NCBI GenBank assembly: GCA_039090855.1
Contig: CM076997.1
Span: 161,664,709-161,728,708, forward strand
Length of the DNA: 64,000 bases
Direction: 5' to 3'
DNA from: Macrothele yani
Taxonomy: Eukaryota; Arthropoda; Arachnida; Araneae; Macrothelidae
The notes beneath the pieces are model-generated. The model saw only the letters and a list, made by a program, of their open reading frames with translations. It ran no database searches and was not told the DNA's origin. Shown in pieces: positions 10,413 through 21,010 of this stretch. The first letter of the stretch is position 1, and each line of letters opens with the position of its first letter. Position numbers and translations under genes: made by a program.

Positions 10413-10813
10413 CAAAAATTTGTCCAAGTTCAACATTTTGTTACTGTATATTTTTTCAAGTTCTTCCACTATTGTCACTATGAGTGTTTTACTTTATAGT
10501 ACTCGTCGAGCTCTGTGAAACAACACCTCACACAACGTGCTACGCGTATGCGTTCCCTAGCTATACTCATTTTGCCGCGCGGCGAATCGCTAATTTTCCA
10601 CTCCAGCTTGGCAACCATTTTGTGGCGGAGTGTGACGTCACGCGCTCAAGGCTAATGTCGCGTGACATTCTTTCAACCTTGCTCTTTTAAACCGTGTATT
10701 GCTTATTTCCATATGTGTTATAGTTTTAAAGTCTGGTATACACAAAATCGTAATACCAACTTTCGCGTAGTTTCCCCCATACCGGACCCGCGGGGTAAGA
10801 CGTTTTCCGTCAA
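10413..10813. repeat. Right inverted arm
   Basis: Partner of the left arm. It carries the terminal hairpin GACGTTTTCCGTC at 10799-10811, TGACGTCA at 10633-10640 and a TATA-like box at 10492-10498 on the minus strand. Near the outer end it is longer than the left arm by some 20 bases of extra sequence. Confidence 0.9.
10485..10645 (-). promoter_or_regulatory. Candidate Pol II promoter in right arm
   Basis: Read on the minus strand, TGACGTCA (10633-10640) is followed about 135 bases later by TATAAAG (10492-10498), about 190 bases upstream of the Helitron-like ATG. The left arm has the same order pointing the opposite way. This is motif-level evidence only. Confidence 0.4.
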
Positions 10814-12295
10814 ATAATGCATTCCTATGTTCAAAAACAATTAGCGAAGTTTTCAGCTCAGGTTACATAATAAAACTTTGGCGTGTTTTTTTCCGCGTAA
10901 CAGCGCACACCCAACATAATTAGGCACGCGACGGTACTGGTATATTCATAAGATTTTTCAAACCTAACCAATATAAATATATCAACTTAAGAACTTCCCA
11001 GACAGCTTAATATTTTCATTTCAATCACTGCCCTACCGAAAGGCAACCCAGCGAAGCAAAGAGCAAAGCTGTTTTGTAATAAATTCTAAACATCAGATGC
11101 TGAGGAAAGAACTTTTAAATAATAAAATTTTTCGAATATGAAATGCTTTTTCTTGGCAAATTTTACTGATCTTGATTCACTTTAGATATGGAACATTCTC
11201 CCTTTCCCTGTGGTAGAAAGAAATCTCTTAATGATGTTTTGTGTACTTCCATGTAATCCATCATTTCATGAGAGTAATTAATATTTTCTGCGAAAATCCT
11301 CAAACGCCAAATATTATAAAAGAACATTAGCAAACAAAAAAGGATCGATGTTCAAAGTAAGTTGGCCTGTTCTCCCAAGGAAAAATATCGTACATTTCGG
11401 TAACCTGGAAGGTTAGGAGTAAAAACGCGTCTGTGAGGAATCGATAAATATGAACTTCAACATATAAAAATGTTAAGAAGAAAAACGCAACCTATTGAAT
11501 GAATGCTTGAATGAAAGATCTATAGTTCGTTTATCTCTTACTTGCTGAGTTTCTCTAGGATAACCGATAAATCGACCCACGGTAATTAGCAGTCTGGTCC
11601 CGAGTCTCAGGTGTTGTGGTTTCGAGAGTAGTCCATTGATGAAGAAGAAATGTAATACAGAAGAGCAGAAGAAAAAAAACCCTGTGGAAAACAGTCATGG
11701 ACATCTGCACATGACCGATAATGGTTTGATGAATGGTTGTCGATGGGGTATGATCACGTGCTGCTGACTTTCTCTAGCATTTTTCCTCCGTTGGAACATG
11801 TTTTTTCATGTCCCTATAACGCTTATAGATTTGGTATCAAAGAAATATCGCTTATGTTTGACTAAACCACAGGAAATTTATTAAATTCTTGTTTCGGAAG
11901 AGTAAACTATTAAAAATATCTTTGGCTCACGCTCTGTTTCTTATACAAATACGAAACACTAATAATTGAATGTTGTGAAATCTTTCCGCGTTGCATTGTT
12001 TCGATCATCGATAAAATTGTGTAGGTATATCCGTGGATCATCTTTGCTTTGCGAAAATCAAACTACTTTAAAGCTAGGTAATTTTAAGTATATCTAAACA
12101 AAACGATTTGTTATGTGAGAATGATATAACTATCTGTGTGTCGCCATAGCATGATGTAGACTTTTCGAATCATCAATTCATGTACCAGATGCCCTATTGG
12201 ATTTTGTAATACTTTTAAATTTATTAATTTACTGTAGTAGTATAGGATTGTTGGAACATGCTAGTAAGAAAATGGGATTAGTCATTAATTAATCC
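10814..12295. other. No feature recognised
   Basis: About 1.5 kb of AT-rich sequence without open frames of note, tandem repeats or recognisable element ends. Confidence 0.5.
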
Positions 12296-12298
12296 AAG

Positions 12299-12995
12299 TC
12301 AAAATACATGCCTGGAGGAAAAGCCTTTCACTCCAGTCTGCCTTCTACCATCATGTTGGGTGGTCACACATTCGAAAGGGTTGACAGCTTTAAATACCTG
12401 GGTTCTACGGTAACTTGCCCCGATGATGTCTCTACCGAAATACAAATTCGTCTCATGAATGCAAAAAGAGCATTCTATGCCCTGTAAAAACTGTGGAAAT
12501 CTCAATTCTTATCTCAAGCAGCAAAGTTAACCATCTTTAAAAAATTTGTAAGACCTGTGTTTCCATATGCCTCAGAAACTTGGTAACTAACTGGGAAAAA
12601 TAAACGAATGTTGGATACATTTGAAAGAAAAATTCTCAGAAAAATAATTGGCCTAATATATGATGGTGGACTCTGGCAGAAATGCTACAGTAAAAAATTA
12701 TACTGCATTTATAAAGATCCTGATGTTACTAACATGATTAGGTCGTCAAGATTGAGGTGGGCTGGCCATGTACTGCGAATGGAGGAAAATGAAGCTCCTG
12801 AGAACGTATTGTTTGAACATCCCGAAGGGAACAAAAGACGAAGATGACCAAAGACCAGGTGGATAGATGGAGTAGCGGAGGACACAAAAAGCCTGGGCTG
12901 CCAGAACTGGAAAATAATGGCCCAAAATAGAGAACGATGACAAAAACTTGTGGAGGACGCCAAGGTTCGCATTGAACTGTAGAGCCAAGAAGAAG
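12299..12995 (+). pseudogene. Non-LTR retrotransposon ORF2 C-terminal remnant
   Basis: The end of a LINE reverse-transcriptase protein, 5'-truncated. It runs in one frame: FERVDSFKYLGSTVTCPDD, then IRLMNAKRAFYAL, stop, KLWKSQFLSQAAKLTIF, MLDTFERKILRKIIG, SRLRWAGHVLRMEENEAPEN, PKTRWIDGV and KLVEDAKVRIEL. The LRWAGHVLRM block is typical of the C-terminal part of many arthropod LINEs. Four in-frame stops are present (after FYAL, ETW, KRRR and NRER). A short (GAA)n at about 12990 may be the element tail. It is a different family from the RTE copies elsewhere in the window. Confidence 0.8.
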
Positions 12996-13089
12996 AAGAT
13001 ATAGGATCGTGTATTTTTCAGACTGTTCATTGAAATTCAAGTTATTTAAACACTAAATCCTCAACACTTAGATAACATGAAATAAATAC

Positions 13090-13300
13090 GGGATTGCGCC
13101 ATATAATACAAATTTTGAAGATGACAATCCGATTTTTGGCGTAAATGTGAAAAGGATGGTGAGTCAGATAATATCCGAAAACTTCAAAATTTTCATCGTC
13201 CTGGAGCGGGACTCGAACCCGCGTCTCCCAGAAAATGCCCGGGCATACCCGGGTTGGACTTGGAACCAAAAGGTCATTGGCAGGCTCCACTCTCGTTTCG
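13090..13300 (-). repeat. tRNA 3'-half-like repeat (SINE?)
   Basis: On the minus strand, GGGAGACGCGGGTTCGAGTC, continuing CCGCTCCAGGACG, is a good B-box and T-arm. It is followed by AT-rich body sequence. Upstream, CCCGGGTATGCCCGGG replaces a normal anticodon region. It is likely a SINE or tRNA-related repeat unlike SINE-A. No A-box could be placed with confidence, and the borders are approximate. Confidence 0.4.
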
Positions 13301-13537
13301 TAATCTTGAAGGAGGCACTAGTAAAAATTTTGAGTCCGTCATCACCACTCGGTTTTCCACGTACAGACATATAACACAAAACCATTCTCCGGTTGAGATG
13401 CTCCAAAATCCGTGTCTCCACCCACATTTATCTTAAAAGAAATAATGATTTACGGTTACTGGCTCGTGGACCAAAAGGTTAGTTCATGAGTCAAAATAAT
13501 GAGTGGACTTAAAAAAGGAGGTACGAATACCGTTGCG

Positions 13538-13764
13538 CCGCCCCGGTGGCGCAGTGGTCTAAGGCGTTGGCCTCTGATCATTCGTCCGTAAGGGGTCCGG
13601 GTTCGAATCCCGGTCAGGCATGGATGTTGTGTTTGTCTTACGGCACTGGCTCTCTCCCTTCCCTGGAACCAGTGACCCTAAATTAGGGACGGGCGACTGC
13701 TTATAGCCCATTGAGTTGCTCACGGTGGTCGTTAAACCTCCAATCAAAAAAAAAAAAAAAAAAA
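13538..13764 (+). repeat. SINE-A, young copy with TSD
   Basis: Near-complete tRNA-derived SINE. Head GCCCCGGTGGCGCAGTGGTC (A-box GTGGCGCAGTGG) and GGGTTCGAATCCCGGT (B-box), body CTTACGGCACTGGCTCTCTC, tail GTTAAACCTCCAATC and an A run. Perfect flanking duplications GAATACCGTTGCG lie at 13525-13537 and 13765-13777. It differs from the copy at 59485 by about one base outside the poly-A (GTCAGGCA against GTGAGGCA). Transcription would be by Pol III from the internal boxes. Confidence 0.95.
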
Positions 13765-13777
13765 GAATACCGTTGCG

Positions 13778-14520
13778 CAGTAGACGATCAGTGACTATAT
13801 AAATATAATTATCTGGTACGTTATGACCGTGGTTTAATGCTACATTCAATCTTGAATGGGTTTTTAAAATGCTTATTAAAACATTTTAAAAATCCATTAT
13901 GAGCAGGGTTTGGTGCTACATTCATGATTGAATTGATTTTTTAAATTCTTTCACCCTTAAATTGCTGTTAAAAATTTTCGCGACTTAATTAATTTTACAG
14001 TTCATATTTCAACAGTTCTCTTTCATTCAGGAGTTAGCAGTGTTTTTTTTCATGAGGGAATTTATGAGGTGTTCCCTTGTGGGTAAGTGTATTTCTGTAG
14101 TGGACCACAAGACTAAAATTACCGGCCTGGTTTCGTCGACTCAATCCGCCCCTGACTACAGCGTTTGTTCAAATAGCACTCAAATCTCTTATGATCTACA
14201 CTGAAGTAAAAAATTCTTAGATAGGTCAATATAATAACCTGTTTTCATAAGCACATAAAATCGAGCTATAGCCTTGATTTTATGTGGCATGGATTCAATG
14301 GAATACCTGTTGTTCTACATAGTTTGTCCCAAAACAACTGAACATGTTTTTATAGAAAAACATGCAACACTGTGTTCGACTTTGACACGATTCTAGAAAA
14401 AATCGGTAGTTTTTATAGTAACCATAGCAACCGGCAACACCTGTTTATCACTCATGCGTCGTCGGTAGCGCGCAGTTTAATAAGCGTTGTTTCGTGAACC
14501 CCTAACAAGTGTTTTCGCGC
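13778..14520. other. No feature recognised
   Basis: AT-rich sequence. Near 13850-13930 an approximate repeat of TTTTTAAAATGCTTATTAAA-type words is visible, but nothing codes. Confidence 0.45.
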
Positions 14521-14537
14521 TGTGAGTTTTCGAAAAA

Positions 14538-14995
14538 ATGGCCGAGAAAGAAGAACGAAGATGCGCTATTAAATTTTGCTGTCGACTTAAGAAGTCTGTT
14601 GGAGACTTTCCGTCTTCGGCAAGAGGCTTATCAAAATGAATGTCTAGGAAATGCAAGTCCAATGCAAGGCCGCACATGGGCAGTTATGTCATTTCTGATT
14701 TGGAGAAAATGGGTATTAAGTTGATGACCCAACCTCCATATAGTCCAGACTTGTGGCCATGTGACTTCCAGTTGTTCTCCATTTTGGAAGAGACATTACG
14801 GGCAAGGCAATTTGAGACTGATCAACAACTTAGTTGAGCTGCACAGGAGTGCTTCAACAGAATTTCAGAAAAAGATATTCAGAAAACATTCAAAAAGTGG
14901 GAGGAACGTATTCAGTGTAATAGACAGTATTTCGAAAAAGATGACCACATCCTTCAAAAGTATGGTTTTTTTACGATTTCCAACCGTAGGTTGAA
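14538..14995 (+). pseudogene. Internally deleted mariner transposase
   Basis: Two ends of a mariner-type transposase are joined across a deletion. The start MAEKEERRCAIKFCCRLKKS resembles mariner N-termini. About 100 bases later comes NARPHMGSYVISDLEKMG, then PPYSPDLWPCDFQLF (region of the third catalytic Asp), then KWEERIQCNRQYFEKDDH near the C-terminus. The DNA-binding and first-Asp regions are missing, and the frame changes between the two parts. The family D(34)D geometry cannot be tested because the second Asp is lost. Flanking inverted ends were not found. Confidence 0.7.
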
Positions 14996-15017
14996 GAAGC
15001 GTATATGCTCCAGCTTT

Positions 15018-15485
15018 GTCCGCCCGTCCGTCCGTCCGCACGATAACTGGCGTAAAAGTGGGTCACATACTAAAATATCGATGAAATTTTAGTATGTGGT
15101 AGAGGACCACCCGGGGACGAACACTATTGAAAATGGGACAAATGGGATCAAAGGTCACGACGTATGAGCGGAATCATTCCATTGCCCTTATGCGTCATAA
15201 CGTGCGTAAAAATGGTTCGATTTCAATGAAAGTTTACTATGTGGTAGGAGACTGCCTGTAGACGGACCCTATTCAAAATGGGTAAAGTGGGTTCAAAGGT
15301 CAGGACATAAGATCGGGATGCATTCCATTGCCCATATGCATCATAACGTGCGTAAAAATGGTTCGATTTCGATGAAATTTCAGTATGTAGTAGGGGACCA
15401 CCTGGGGACGAACCCTACTGAAAATGGACGAAATTTGGTCAAGGGTCAGGACATAGGATTGCGATCCATTCCATCGCTCTTATCC
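15018..15485 (+). repeat. 146-bp tandem repeat, block 1 (3 units)
   Basis: It begins with (CCGT)n-like TCCGCCCGTCCGTCCGTCCG and then three units of about 146 bp. Each unit has CGTAAAAATGGTTCGATTTC, a GTATGTGGTAG-GGACCACC block, GAAAATGG and a (T)CAAAGGTCA word (15148, 15293, 15438). No coding function is apparent despite open frames in places. Confidence 0.9.
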
Positions 15486-15493
15486 CATATTAT

Positions 15494-15937
15494 TAAAATG
15501 GACGTCAAGTAATTTTGCTTCCTATACTTCCAATGGAAAAACGTTTGTACACATTTCCTTCACAATTGATGTGTTCCGAAGGATGAAATTTGAACATCGA
15601 TTAAAATAACTTCATATTATAACTTGGAAAACTTAATATTTTCTGAAACATAACCATAATTATATTAAAAATCAACAACTTTTCCTTTGGTGGTGTTGAA
15701 ACCAGAGAAAAGATGGCGCGACCTGTACTTTGATGACGCCAGTGGACAAAAAAATGTTGGATTGCATAATTACGGTTATGGTTTAGAAAATATTAAGTAT
15801 TCCAAGTTATGAAATGAAGATATTTTAATCGATGTTCAAATTTTCATCCTTGGGAACGCATTAATTGTGAAGAAAATGTGTACAAAAGTTTTTCCATTGG
15901 AAGTATAGGTTAGCAAAGTTACTTGACGTCCACCTTA
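15494..15937. mobile_element. Foldback MITE, copy 1
   Basis: A 444-bp element starting and ending TA, with arms of about 185 bp. The left arm reads GGACGTCAAGTAATTTTGC, CTATACTTCCAATGGAAAAA, CACAATTGATG, GAACATCGATTAAAATA and CATAACCATAATTAT. The reverse complement of the right arm carries the same words in order. The centre has GATGGCGCGACCTGTA. A relative lies at 48448-48879. It is non-coding and sits between the two 146-bp repeat blocks. Confidence 0.85.
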
Positions 15938-15950
15938 AAGTAACAGTTCT

Positions 15951-16160
15951 TGTATGTATGTATGTATGTACATTTTATTTTGAAAACGGCTCTAAGAATT
16001 TTGATGAAAGTCGTTAACCTACGTTTTCTGGTACTAGAAATCGATTTAGCTTAATCTCGACTTTAGAAGAATTCGTTTAGTGGGTTAAATAACCACCCCG
16101 AATTATAACGTTTTTAGAGATGGCGTTGCTCCATTAATGTTACCAATGCTTAGAAATCTT
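15951..16160. other. Spacer with (TATG)n
   Basis: A short GTATGTATGTATGTATGTA microsatellite at 15953-15971 is followed by unassigned AT-rich sequence. Confidence 0.6.
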
Positions 16161-16335
16161 ATGACGTCACAACTCGCGTTTGAGAATGTTTTCGCGCGGT
16201 CACGCTATCTGTCTCATTACGTCACGCGTTGTGTGTCGATCCTATTAAAGATTTATGACGTCACACTTTTGCGGCGGACAGATGGTCGCGATTCCCATCT
16301 GCTTCATTACGTCACGCGTTGTGTGCGCATGACCG
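16161..16335 (+). repeat. Duplicated about 97-bp unit with TGACGTCA
   Basis: Two related units start TTATGACGTCACA at about 16160 and 16256. Each ends CATTACGTCACGCGTTGTGTG. The CRE-type palindrome TGACGTCA and the half-site TACGTCA recur in both. Confidence 0.8.
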
Positions 16336-16800
16336 TCAGCACGATAACTCGCGTAACAACCGTTCGATTTCGATGAAATTTTAGTATCTAGTAGGGGATC
16401 ACTTGCGAAGGAACCCTATTTAAAGTGAACGAAATGGGGTCAAAGGTCAGTACATAGGAGAGGGATTCATTCCACTGCTGTTATGCACCATAACTAACGT
16501 AAAAAAGGTTCGATTTCGATGAAATTTTAGTATGTGGTAGGGGACCACCTGGCGACAAACCTTATTGAAAATGGGCGAAATGAGGTTAAAGGTTAGAACA
16601 CAGGAGCGGGATCTATTCCATAGCCCTTATGTATCATAACTTACGTAAAAATGCTTCGATTTCGACAAAATTTATTATGTTATTTCGGAGGTATACCAAG
16701 CCGGTTCTGTTGAATATCATCGAAATGGGATCAAAGGTCAGGGCACAGGACCGAGATTTATTCCACAGCCGTTATTCTCATAACTTGAGTAATGATTTCT
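16336..16800 (+). repeat. 146-bp tandem repeat, block 2 (3 units)
   Basis: Same repeat as at 15018-15485, opening with CACGATAACTCGCGTAA. The CAAAGGTCA-like words are at 16439, 16584 and 16731, giving periods of about 145-147 bp. The last unit is more diverged. Confidence 0.9.
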
Positions 16801-17039
16801 GTAATGTTGGAAAGCGTATTATAATCAATGCATTGCATGATTTTACTAACTTGTTTTACAAAAAGGTTCTTAGGTGTTTTGGGCAACCCTTGTACGTGTA
16901 TCTTTGGTAAAGCGAATGTAATGTTCTTCGTCAATTTCGCAATGCTCGTTCAAGGAGGATCGCTGTTATAAACGACTCTCTCAGTATAACTCCACAGGTG
17001 TTTAGTTTTTTTAGCACGTCTTTTGTAAAAAAAGATCGT

Positions 17040-17856
17040 GCTTATGTGATCGGTTTGTCCGTCAGTCCATCCGTCTGTACCCAGGATATCTCTGCAACTA
17101 TTAGTCCGATTGAAAACATTATTTTTGCATTGGGAAGCTTGAAATATCCGAATGATGATCCTTCATTTCGTTTTTTTTTACGATGAAAAATTTAGCCGCA
17201 AGAGGGCATAACTGCAGATGATGTCGAATTCAAAAATACGTTTTATTCCACATATTTGGTTCTAAACATCTGTTTTAAAAAATGCTTTTATTTATCGATT
17301 CCATTTAGGTCGAAGAGTATTTTACATGTAGTTACTTTCCTCAAATTACGCATAGATTTTCCGCTAGGGGCAAAAATGTAAATTACATTTTTTCCCATAA
17401 CTCTTCTTTTAAAACACCGATTTGAAAAGTTCTTTCTTCAGCGGATACATCTCCTGATGGAAAATATTTTGCATATAATTTCTAATTTTTGGTAAAGAAT
17501 ACTTTGGCCAACAGGGGGCGAAAACTTAAATTTTTGCTTCTGAAATATTTGCCATAAAATTTGAGATTCTAAAATATCGATTGAAAAGCTTCTTTCGTGG
17601 ACTGATGCCACTCACATCGATAGACCTATTCGGAATATTTTCTTCTTAAAATATTCCACAGTTTCTCCGCCAGGGGGCGTAGATATATATCTTATTTTTG
17701 TCAATATCTCTACTTCTAGAAGTCCAATTTGAAAAATTCCTTCTTTGTCGGATAGTGTTTTCCGTGTGACATGTTTTTCGTATTATTTCCAAATTTTCAA
17801 GTAATTCATAGACTTTCTGCTAAGGGCGTAGCGGTAAATTGCGTTTCCCAATATAT
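17040..17856 (+). repeat. CTCF-box satellite, left part
   Basis: Start of a satellite of about 455-bp higher-order units built from three diverged sub-units of about 150 bp. It opens with a CCGT-rich lead (GTCCGTCAGTCCATCCGTCT). The sub-unit ends carry CAACAGGGGGCG (17509-17520) and CGCCAGGGGGCG (17668-17679), plus weaker forms near 17363 and 17817. The array is cut at 17856 by an RTE insertion and resumes at 21011. Confidence 0.9.
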
Positions 17857-20800
17857 CATCATCATCATCATCAATATTGTCAACCATTATCAATCCACTG
17901 CTGGACGAAGTTCTCCCCAAGTTTCTTCCACTCCACAACGGTCTGTCATGTGCCAGTCTCCTCCATGTCACTCCTGCATACTTTCGAATTTAATCCACCC
18001 ATCTCCCATGTGGTCTTCTTCTGGGTCTTTTCCTGTCCCTTGGAATCCAATCTAAAATTTCGGCTGTCCATCGATGGTCTGTCCTTCTGGCAGTATGTCC
18101 AGCCCATTGCCATTTTAGGGATTTAACTCTGATCATGATGTCTTCCATTCTTGTCATTTTTCGGATCCACGAGTTCCTCTTCTTATCTCTCCTGGTTATA
18201 CCAAGCACGCATCTCAACAGGCTTTTTTGAGTTGTCTGCAGCCTTTGTATGTCTCTTTTAGTTAAGGTCCACGTCCGTGCACCATACGTAAGCACTGGAA
18301 GGATGCATTGATCAAACACTTTTCTTTTAAGACATAATGGCATATTGCTCTTGAAAATCATGCTGTTTCTTCCGAAAGCTCTCCAGGCAAGTTTTGTACG
18401 CCGATTAATTTCTTCATCAATGTAACCCTCACTTGATATCTCCTGTCCAAGATAAACGTACGTGTCTGTTATCTCCAGCTTTTCAACATCAATCGATACA
18501 TCTTCATTTCTTGAAAAAGCACTGAACATCACTTTTGTCTTCTGAAAGTTCATTCTTAATCCCACTTCTTTACTCTTGTCAGCAAGTTCCTGGATGATGG
18601 GGTAGTTGCAAAAATGACTTTGTCATCAACAAAACGAACGTGAGTTAGATAATCTCCATTAATCTGTATCTCTTTGTTTTCCCAGCTCAGCGACTGAAAG
18701 ACACCCTCCAATGTAGCATTGAAGAGCTTCGGAGATATGTTGTCACCTTGTCTCACTCCCTTTCCAACTTTTATGTGTGCTGTATTCTCAAACAGCCGAA
18801 TCTTTTCACTTGCATTTTCATAGATGTTATTAATAATATTAATGTATGCATCTTGAATACCGCAGGATATCAGAGCCATTGTAGCTGCTGATGGTTTCAC
18901 CGAATCAAAGGCTTTTTCATAATCGATAAAAGCCATGCGCAATGGAAGTTCATATTTCCCTTGCTCTTTCAATTAGTTCTCTCAGTACCTGGATATGATC
19001 TATTGTGCTGTAGCCACTCCTGAATCCAGCTTGTTCTCTCGGTTGAGCCATGTCCAGTGTTACCTTCAAGCGGTGTGAAAGAACTTTAGTGAAGATTTTA
19101 TAAACCACTGACTGTACTTCCTGAGATCCTCAATGTCACCTTTTTATGTAACAAGATCATTGTAGCGTTGTTCCAATCCTCAGGAATCTTCCCTTCATTA
19201 AGGCATCGAGTGAAAATTTGGGCGAGTACTGTATCGATTTCTTCACTTTCTTCTGGCATGATGTCTACAGGAATTCCATCTTCTCCTTGAGCTTTTCCCC
19301 GCTTCATGTTTTTGATTGCATGTGCAACTTCTGCTGGGAGGACTGGAAGAACTCTGGTACTGGTATCTTTCATGATGTCTTAAGTACATGTATCGTCCAT
19401 TTCATATAATTTGGAGTAGAAATCTTTCACTCTTGTCAAAATTTCACCTCTATTCCTTGTTACAGAACCATCTTCTTTTCTCAGTGCCATAATCTGTTTT
19501 CTTCCCTTACTGAGATGTTCCTTTGCGATCTTAAGGCCTTAGTTGTTTTCAATTGCTTTCCTCACCAGTTCACAGTTGAATTTCCTTACGTCTTCAGTGA
19601 TACTTTTTCGTACCGTCTTGCATAGCTCTATATATTCCACTTTGGAAGTTACATCTTCTTTAGTTGTCCTCATCTCTCTTCTTTTTTGCATCAACATTTT
19701 GGTTTTTCCTGATAATTTGTTCACATGCAACTTGTTCTTAGACCCAGCTAATTTTGTTGCTGTTTCCATAAGAACTTTGGTTACTTTTCTGTTAACTTCA
19801 GAAATATCCACTTCATCCGATGTTAGGCCTTCTAAGGCAGAGAATCTGTTCTTCAGTTCCAACTTGAAGGTATTACGGTGTTTTTTCAAGGTTGGTTATG
19901 TCAATACATTTTGTTTGTCTTATGAGCTTGCCACGTTCAAGTTTAGAGTTGAGATTCATCTTACATCTCACCAATCTATGGTCACTACCTGTGTTGAACT
20001 TGTTAGCACACTGCAGTCTTCTATGACGAATTTTTTGTTACACATAATAAAATCCATTTGGATGTCTCCATGTCCATTTCCTGTGTGGCTTTTTCTTGAA
20101 AAAGGAGTTCAAAATGAAAAACCCTTCTGCCTCTGCAAACTCAACGACAGTATTTCCACGCTGGTTTCTGTTGCCGTGACCGAATTTACCTACTGAAGTT
20201 TCATTCTGTTGCCGCTGCCCTATTTTTGCATTGAAATCTCCCATAATTATCTTCAAATGTTGCTTACCTTTATTATTTAGATGACGAATTTCCTCAAAAT
20301 ATTCTTCAATTTCTTCTTCAGGATGGCTTGTGCTGGGTGCATAAGTTTGAATTATTTGAGCCTGGTATCTTCTCGAGGGTTGGATAACGAGTCGTGAAAC
20401 TCTGTCAGAGGAACTTTCAACTTCTGCAATTTATCCTTGAGTTTCTTGTTTATTATAAATCCAACACCACTAGTTCTGCCAGTATCTGTCCCACGATAGT
20501 AGAAGAGATGTCCACTTTTCAGTTCAATGAGATCTTCTCCTTTTCTCCTTACCTCACTTAGCCCGATGATGTCCCACTTGATCCTTTGTAGTTCCTCTTC
20601 CAATTCAATAAGCCTTGAATCAGAAGATAGGGAGTGTCCATTATACGTAGCCAAGGTCAGCATCAGATGGCAGCCTATTCCGGTCTTCCGGGTATTCTTA
20701 GCACCCTCTGCCTTCATGTCGCACTGGTCGCTGCCTTTGCCAGGTACATTCCAGCTTCCGGAGACTGAGGGCCAAGATTTAAGTTGTGGAGTCATTTTTG

Positions 20801-21010
20801 GAGGGGTTTGGTCATAACTCACCACGCTGGCCAAGCGGGTTGGTGAGTGTGGGATAGCATTTCCTCCGATCCCGATGGTATAGTTATACCGCTATTGGCG
20901 GTCGTCAGAGCCCCTTTAGTGGGAACAGGATGCAACACGAGAAGGCGGGGTTGACATTTGTCAAGGAGAGGCTGTGATGTTACGCATCACCTGACCTTGC
21001 AACCCTCCCT
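17857..21010 (-). mobile_element. RTE-clade retrotransposon 1, full length
   Basis: A 3.15 kb non-LTR element on the minus strand, complete from its structured 5' leader (near 21000) to the (ATG)n tail (17857). It is flanked by perfect duplications CCCAATATAT (17847-17856 and 21011-21020), which join the two halves of the satellite. Length, endonuclease plus RT in one protein and a short tandem-repeat tail fit the RTE clade. The protein is broken by frameshifts and small deletions. Confidence 0.95.
17990..20834 (-). pseudogene. RTE endonuclease/reverse transcriptase, broken
   Basis: Domains in order from 20834 downward. The AP-endonuclease part has TLATYNGHSL, DIIGLSEVRRKGEDL and MGDFNAKIG; the SEIDFI block is deleted just after RHPNG. 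A linker follows at 19539-19889. The RT start has AIKNMKRGKAQGEDGIPVDI and WNNATMILLHKK; the PISLLS block is damaged by a deletion near 19120. The RT core has AFIDYEKAFDSV, GKGVRQGDNISPKLFNA and VRFVDDKVIF, the active-site FxDD, where other copies have FADD. The C-terminal part has QWAGHTARRTDHRWTAEI. At least six separate frames mean it is inactive. Confidence 0.92.

Larger units (their letters stand above)
9346..10813 (-). mobile_element. Inverted-arm element carrying Helitron 5' gene part
   Basis: A 1468-bp unit with long inverted arms: left 9346-9728, right about 10413-10813. They match well from AATAAGCAATAC inward through TGTCACGCGACATTAGCCTT, CACGTTGTGTGAGGTG, GAGCTCGACGAGTACTATAA and TGTTGAACTTGGACAA. 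The outermost 20 bases also match (TTGGCGGAAACCGCCTTACC against TTGACGGAAAACGTCTTACC). The unique middle encodes, on the minus strand, the N-terminal part of a Helitron Rep/helicase. Helitrons normally lack long TIRs, so this is either a Helitron 5' region with an inverted copy of its own start, or a foldback element that captured Helitron coding DNA. No target duplication is visible. Confidence 0.8.

Noticed and set aside
9346..10813. Inverted arms with inward promoters as an integrated parvovirus-like genome
   Set aside because: The encoded protein has clear Helitron blocks and no parvoviral motif.
13538..13625. SINE-A heads as working tRNA genes
   Set aside because: They have A and B boxes but no good acceptor-stem pairing, and each is followed by the SINE body and A tail.
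19543..20196. 217-codon open frame on the plus strand
   Set aside because: It is antisense to the linker and endonuclease of RTE copy 1. The same shadow appears at 37484-38137 opposite copy 2.
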